Shown here one piece after another: positions 58,821 through 64,000 of a stretch of DNA of 64,000 bases. The number at the start of each line of letters is the position of its first letter. The first letter of the stretch is position 1. Under the pieces are notes generated by a model. The model did not search any database and was not told the DNA's origin. It saw nothing but the letters and a program-made list of their open reading frames with translations. The translations under genes were made by a program, and so were the position numbers. This DNA is from Fagopyrum homotropicum (taxonomy: Eukaryota; Streptophyta; Magnoliopsida; Caryophyllales; Polygonaceae). The stretch is from assembly GCA_033239125.1 (NCBI GenBank), contig BSWB01000002.1:52487001-52551000 (forward strand). Reading direction: 5' to 3'.

Positions 58821-61621
58821 AATTACCGGGTAAGTCTCATCCCTCACCTAGTTTACTAACATAGGTCACCCTAATGCTAGATTAGGCTCAACAAACACTA
58901 GGATTTCAACCCTCAAACTCCCTAACATGAAGATATAACACTATAGGAACTACAACTCACTCACCTCAGGTGGATCATGGGCATCTCGGACAAAATGGAT
59001 GAAGAACAGGCCAAGATTGCAAACTAAGCTAGGTATTTTGAGCAAACAAATATCCTACGATACATCTAAGTCCAATATATCATTATCCTAGCCATAATCT
59101 TTCATCCATCTCCCTAGAATCACATGCTACTTAGCCAACACCTATCATCTTAAGTTCATTCATCATCAAAACAACAAACATGCATGTCATAGCTAGATGA
59201 AGGTAAAGGAAGCAATATAAAGCAAGAACTAGCTGAATAATAAGTTTAGAATAAGCTTACAACCATCCAAGAGTAGCTTCAAATCGAGCTCAACAATCTC
59301 TACAACTTTCCTCACTAGAAGTCTCTCAAAAACTCACTCTAAGACTATAAAATTGGTGTTCTTCTCTTCCCTTCAATGTAGTATCCTCTCTTCTCTTCTC
59401 CACATTTGGGATTTCAAAACTAAGGATTGTTTGGAGAATGGAAGCTCCCCTGCAAAAGTGTGTAGGGTGCAAACAAGACACCTCCCATCCATCATGGGAG
59501 CCAAAGATCATGGGTAGGAAGATTGTGCCAAGTGTTGTGGTGGTCCTGAAGGCGATCTTGGGATGGTCCAGAAAGCATCTCTGCCGAGATGGGTGAGGAT
59601 TGGACCGAGATCAATGGCTACATGGCAAAAATCATGGCTAAACACAAGCCGATGCATGGCTCGTACCAACTAAGGTCAATTTCTTCTTCTTTTCTCCATG
59701 CTTGCTTCATTGGGACCTTGAATTCGGGCCGTCACGAGGCTTGAACCTCGGATATGATCAATAATGCATGAAAGCTCCCCAAAATACGTACAAAACCGAC
59801 AAATGCTCGTGTAGACGTCTATTCCGACGAAATAACTCGATAAAGCATAAAACGGTCCGAACATGTGCAATACCATGCATGAATGAATGTAACCACTACC
59901 TAAAAGAGTGCCTAATCTAGTGTCATAAATCACGTCATCAAAATACCACATACTTGTCGCTTGCTCGTCCCCTAGCAAGGTCCAACTATAGGCTACGAGA
60001 TGGCGTGAGTTATGAATGTGGAAAATTAAAAAATCTTTTTGGAATTATGCTTCAAGTCTAGATCATCTTCATAGTTATGTTTCATGGAAATGGATGAGCA
60101 ATCATGCATTAAAAGAATAGAGGCACTGAAAGACAATCGTACTTAACTCGAAAACATGCATGAAAGGCAAAAATGAGAATGTCAAGATGATCACGAGAAT
60201 ATCCAATCTAGATCACTAAGTCATACACATATGCAAATAGGTTACAAGGACTTAGGAAAGAAGAGGCCAAGAAACGCGATGATAGGGTGAGAATTTTTCA
60301 AGTCAAGTGGTGCTAATCCGGGAATGGAACTAAACCACACCATTTTTGTTCTTCATCCACCAAAGTGTATTTTCTCCTTCTTTTCTTTCTTTTATTTTTC
60401 TTTTCTTCTTTTTCTTTCATTTTTATTTTTGAGACAATGACATTGGTGTACAAAAGCCTAGACCTTGGTGATTAGCGTTCTTTGGGATTTTTCCGAGGTG
60501 CCTCACACCGGGCACACATACCAAGGCTCGTTAGGACATTCCGTTTATCCGACTTTGGCAAGACACAAAAACCCGATTATGTGAATGGTGTCGAGTTACT
60601 CGTCATCAAAACCAAAGTCCCCAAACCTATATTTTTTCGACACTTTTCACAACACAATCGACTTCTTCATTCACCACATTCATTCACTTCACATCACCCC
60701 ACACTTGCTTTTTTGCACACAACACACTAACATGTTCTGATTCCCGGATGGGTCAAAAGAGGTTATTGCCTTAATCATTCCTAGATGATGTGTAAGAACT
60801 ACCATGTAATTTCGACTATCAATTTTCAAACTAATCAAGACAAACATCATCATCACAATTCATCCATAGGATTCAAGAGAAGTATTCAAGTCCACATATG
60901 CATCAACACACAATGCTATCCATAGCCATTCCACAAAACAAGATTCATCATTAGGGTCATATCTAAACTTAGAAGCATGGATTTTTTTTTAAATTTTTTG
61001 ATTTTTTTGGAATTTTGACATGTGTATATACAATGCAAAACATGATAAGAAACGTGTGACTATAAAATGAAACTATCCTAGATGCGATCATGCATGGAAT
61101 CATGAAAACCCCACCCTATACTTAAGAACCACAATGTCCCCATTGTGAAAGTTAAATAGAGAGTGAAAGAAGTCTTCATAATGTAAAATGTTGGGATGTC
61201 GGTACTCTAGTTCACTTGAGTGGAGATGAAAGTGCAAGCTGCATCCATGAAGTACGGGCACATATGAAGGCAAACATGGCTCAACACAGGGTTCTCGGAT
61301 CACCAAGGCATCTAGACTGAGGTCCAGACTGAGGGGAGGTTCTGTTGAGTTCATCTCGGTTGGTTCAACACCATTTCGGTCGAGATGACCTTCAACACTT
61401 CCTTTGCCTTTGTGCTCGGATCTTGCACTTCACTCCAATGAATCCATAAGGTCCACAATGGCCTCCAATACCATCAACACTCATCACAACATCGACAACC
61501 TATCATCAAAGACAAAAGAAAACACACATATAAGCAAAAACAAAAACAAAAGAAAAATGAAAAGGGAAAGATTTCTACCAATGTGTTGCCTCTCACCAAG
61601 CGCTTCTTTAAGGTCATTAGC
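58821..61621 (-). mobile_element. Truncated Athila-type element (post-pol region plus part of 3' LTR)
   Basis: On the minus strand: a post-pol region (61621-59941) matching 14700-16367 of element B, including the segment around AAGAAGCGCTTGGTGAGAGG at its start and the hairpin before the polypurine tract. An LTR follows, starting TGATGACGTGATTTATGAC at 59940 and running to 58821, where it is cut before its 3' end. Its words are CCGAGAT-based (58981, 59584, 59605, 61352, 61376). No pol remains. Confidence 0.87.
59961..59978 (-). other. Hairpin before polypurine tract, third copy
   Basis: On the minus strand TTGCTAG-GGGA-CGAGCAA: six of seven pairs are kept compared with the hairpin in B. Confidence 0.65.
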
Positions 61622-63500
61622 TTGAAATTGTGTACGAACATTGTGTAATTGAAATTATGTATTAAAACTGTGTATTAAATATTGTGTATCATCAAAAGAA
61701 TACACAAAGTTTGATTAGTCTAACTCGTCCAGAGTTTGAATCCTACCTTTGACACAATCTTTTACTTATTGAAATTAAGAAGAGAAATAAGAATACACGA
61801 ACTTTGGTTAGTCTACAAGTTACAAAAGGTGCCTTATTTCACCAATCTTCTTATTTAATGTAAATCTAATTTTTGACAAGAATTGACCTATTTAATAAAT
61901 CATCTTCTTGTAATATATTTGATACAAAGATTAGTATAAATTTGTGTTAGTATATTAGACATACATTTGTTTGATTTGATGTAGATAATTTTTATTTTTT
62001 ATAGTTTCTAAAAAATTTGGACAAATATAATTGTATTGCTAATTACCGTCAACTTTGTAGTATTATATTCTATCATGTAGTAATGGACTATAATACATTT
62101 ATCATCTCATATTTTATTCCTACTTATATTTAATATCCACATACGGGGAAAAACGTTTTAAATAATCTCACCCATTGAGAAAAGTTTTTTTAACTCCACC
62201 ACTTCATGTTGTCCTATATCAAAAAGAGCATGAAAACAAATCTATCATATAGGATCTACCAATCAAATTTAATCAAATAAATATTTAAATTTACAAATAA
62301 TTTTTTTTTTCTTAAAACCACGAAATAATTGTTTTTAAATTAGTAACGATTTTATGTTAAGTGGTTTCATATCCACTAATTAAAATAAACGATAATGAAG
62401 AATATAATATAATATGTTATTTTATTTTTGTTGTATAAATATACTTGATTTTGTGAAAGTTTTGTTAGTTCGCATAAATTTTATCATAAGTAGTTCAGTG
62501 TCCATGCCAAACACGGGTTATTTTTCTTTATTGAGCAAAAAACGATAAAAAAAATGTCAATACATCGGTGTTTTTTTAAACTTGGATATTTGTACACATT
62601 AATTATAAAATAAAAAATCATTATTCTAACTATTATAAATATTAACAATATTTGATTTCTGGATATGTAATAAGATAATTTTTATATCCTATGAATGATA
62701 ATTGAACTGTAACACCCCGAATCCGCGGGACTCGGAGCGCTACGGGTTAGGTACTCACAATGAGTCCCGACCCTTAGCCTACCAACAATTTCACTAGACC
62801 TTGCAACAAGACACAAATAAAAGTAAAATTGAAATAGATTTACTGCAACAATGTCATAACCGAAAACAACCAAAAGACCCACAATCGAGTACTTACAACA
62901 ACAAAGGACATTCAACAATAGCACAAAACCCAATCCCATCCTATAATGTACGGGAACCCCGTCTGCCCACTCCAATCGGATCACTCGGCAACATCCCTAA
63001 CCTGCAGGGCATCTACAACGACGGTTTATTACCATTAGCTAACATTCCAAATATTAAAATAACAATAAAGACACAAACACACATACGGTAACATAAACAC
63101 ATAGCATGCTCCTAGACAAGCCAGTTATTGTCTTTCATTTAAGTTATATCACTTACTAATTCAAGTTATGTTGTGACACGAGAATCACCGTGATCTCGCC
63201 CCTGTCCCCTTTCACCAAACAAGTTTGGTCGAAATGCAAATCAACATCACCTGTTGCACTAGTTGTAGAGAACCTCTCAGTTTCCCCATTTTGAAATGGA
63301 CAAGTTGTCACTGCCCGATTATATACACTTGGGCCAATTATAACACATAGTCATCCTAGTCCAGTTTATTGTTATAACAACAACTAAGCACACACCACCA
63401 TCATGGTCAAAGTAATACACGGAAGCCAGCTATGTAAGTCCATGAGACTCACCTGTCTCAAAGATAATCCCGATATGGCCTGTACTCAGCTTCCTGCAGG
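61622..63500. repeat. 1.88-kb direct duplication, copy 2
   Basis: See copy 1. This copy continues without a break into the rest of the LTR (63501-64000), so it represents the uninterrupted arrangement. At its left junction TTGA is shared by both joined sequences. Confidence 0.92.
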
Positions 63501-64000
63501 AAGACACCCAACGCCTGGTCAAACAAGGCACACGCTCAACAACTAACCGAATGCTATAAGTCCTCGGACTTCAAGTCTCCAAGATCTCTACAAGACCACA
63601 ACCAAAACATGCTAGGACACCAACTCTTAGTCTCATTGTCCTTACTAGATCATATACCACAACCATGCTAAGATAACAAGTCCTAGCATCTAAGTCCTCC
63701 AAAGATCACACCGAAACATCTCAACCTCAAGTCATAAACCATCCAACAAACTCACCTAAGGTCCACAACCTCTAAGTGACATTCGCACTAAGTTATACTA
63801 GGTCTAACCTACATGATACTATTATAAAACATTACTAAGATAAAGGAAGGATTACGACAACAAGGAATCGGGCACTAGAGCAAATACACGATCACGGGGA
63901 GAAGCGCCGCGATTGCGATGACACTTCCCGAGATGCCGCGACCACGGAGGTCTAAGGCGCGGGGAAGCTGAGCTAAAGGCGCAATCGCGGTCAAAGAAGG
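62708..64000 (-). repeat. Chromovirus-type LTR, running off the window
   Basis: Begins TGTAACACCCCG on the plus strand and extends past 64000. From about 63900 it enters a GC-rich cluster with the words CGCGATTGCG and GCGCAATCGCGG, at a distance from the LTR 3' tip similar to that of the GC-rich words in the LTR at 27640. Confidence 0.85.

Overview
This window looks like repeat-dense intergenic DNA from a plant nucleus, most likely a dicot; I cannot name the species. The evidence is several nested Ty3/gypsy LTR retrotransposons of plant type, primer sites for cytosolic tRNA-Asp and initiator tRNA-Met, a hAT-type MITE, a probable Helitron end, and two plant-type nuclear tRNA genes. I see no intact single-copy host protein gene. 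Every long open frame belongs to a mobile element or its relic.

Layout. Positions 1-6960 and 18204-21320 are two halves of one old Athila-type element (A) entered part-way through its 5' LTR: gag, protease, RT, RNase H and integrase, a degenerate post-pol ORF, then a 3' LTR with a large deletion. A is split by a younger, nearly intact Athila-type element (B, 7032-18198) with two 1.83-kb LTRs and a CACCC target-site duplication. At 21968-26236 is a minus-strand solo LTR (E) of another Athila-like family, itself split by a 2.6-kb chromovirus-type solo LTR with TTAAC duplications. From 26237 to 33100 is AT-rich repetitive DNA holding another solo LTR (27640-29222) and a foldback element (about 29962-32056) with arms made of an ATACCGGAA minisatellite. 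At 33101-38830 (minus) is a broken non-LTR reverse transcriptase gene with an R2-like C-terminal zinc finger and endonuclease signature, split by a solo LTR (34787-37255, CACAC duplications). At 39900-40620 is a second palindromic minisatellite structure, followed by a probable Helitron end, then tRNA-Asn(GTT) and tRNA-Asp(GTC). At 43107-54242 is a minus-strand chromovirus array in the order LTR, internal, LTR, partial internal. From 54243 onward are AT-rich DNA, an RNase H relic, a hAT-type MITE, and a 1.88-kb direct duplication flanking a truncated Athila fragment (58821-61621).

How parts relate. B and (in decayed form) A are primed by tRNA-Asp, and a tRNA-Asp gene lies in this window. The chromovirus is primed by initiator tRNA-Met and ends in a chromodomain-like segment. 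The most unusual pattern is that the LTR families carry their own short, mostly palindromic words (CCGCCCCTGCGG in A and in the LTR at 27640; CCACGGCCGTGG in B; AAAATCGGTCGATTTT in E; CCGAGAT in the fragment at 58821). They recur just upstream of the TATA box, in the transcribed part of the LTR, and in linkers of gag-pol. The second is the R2-like endonuclease signature on the plant RT relic.
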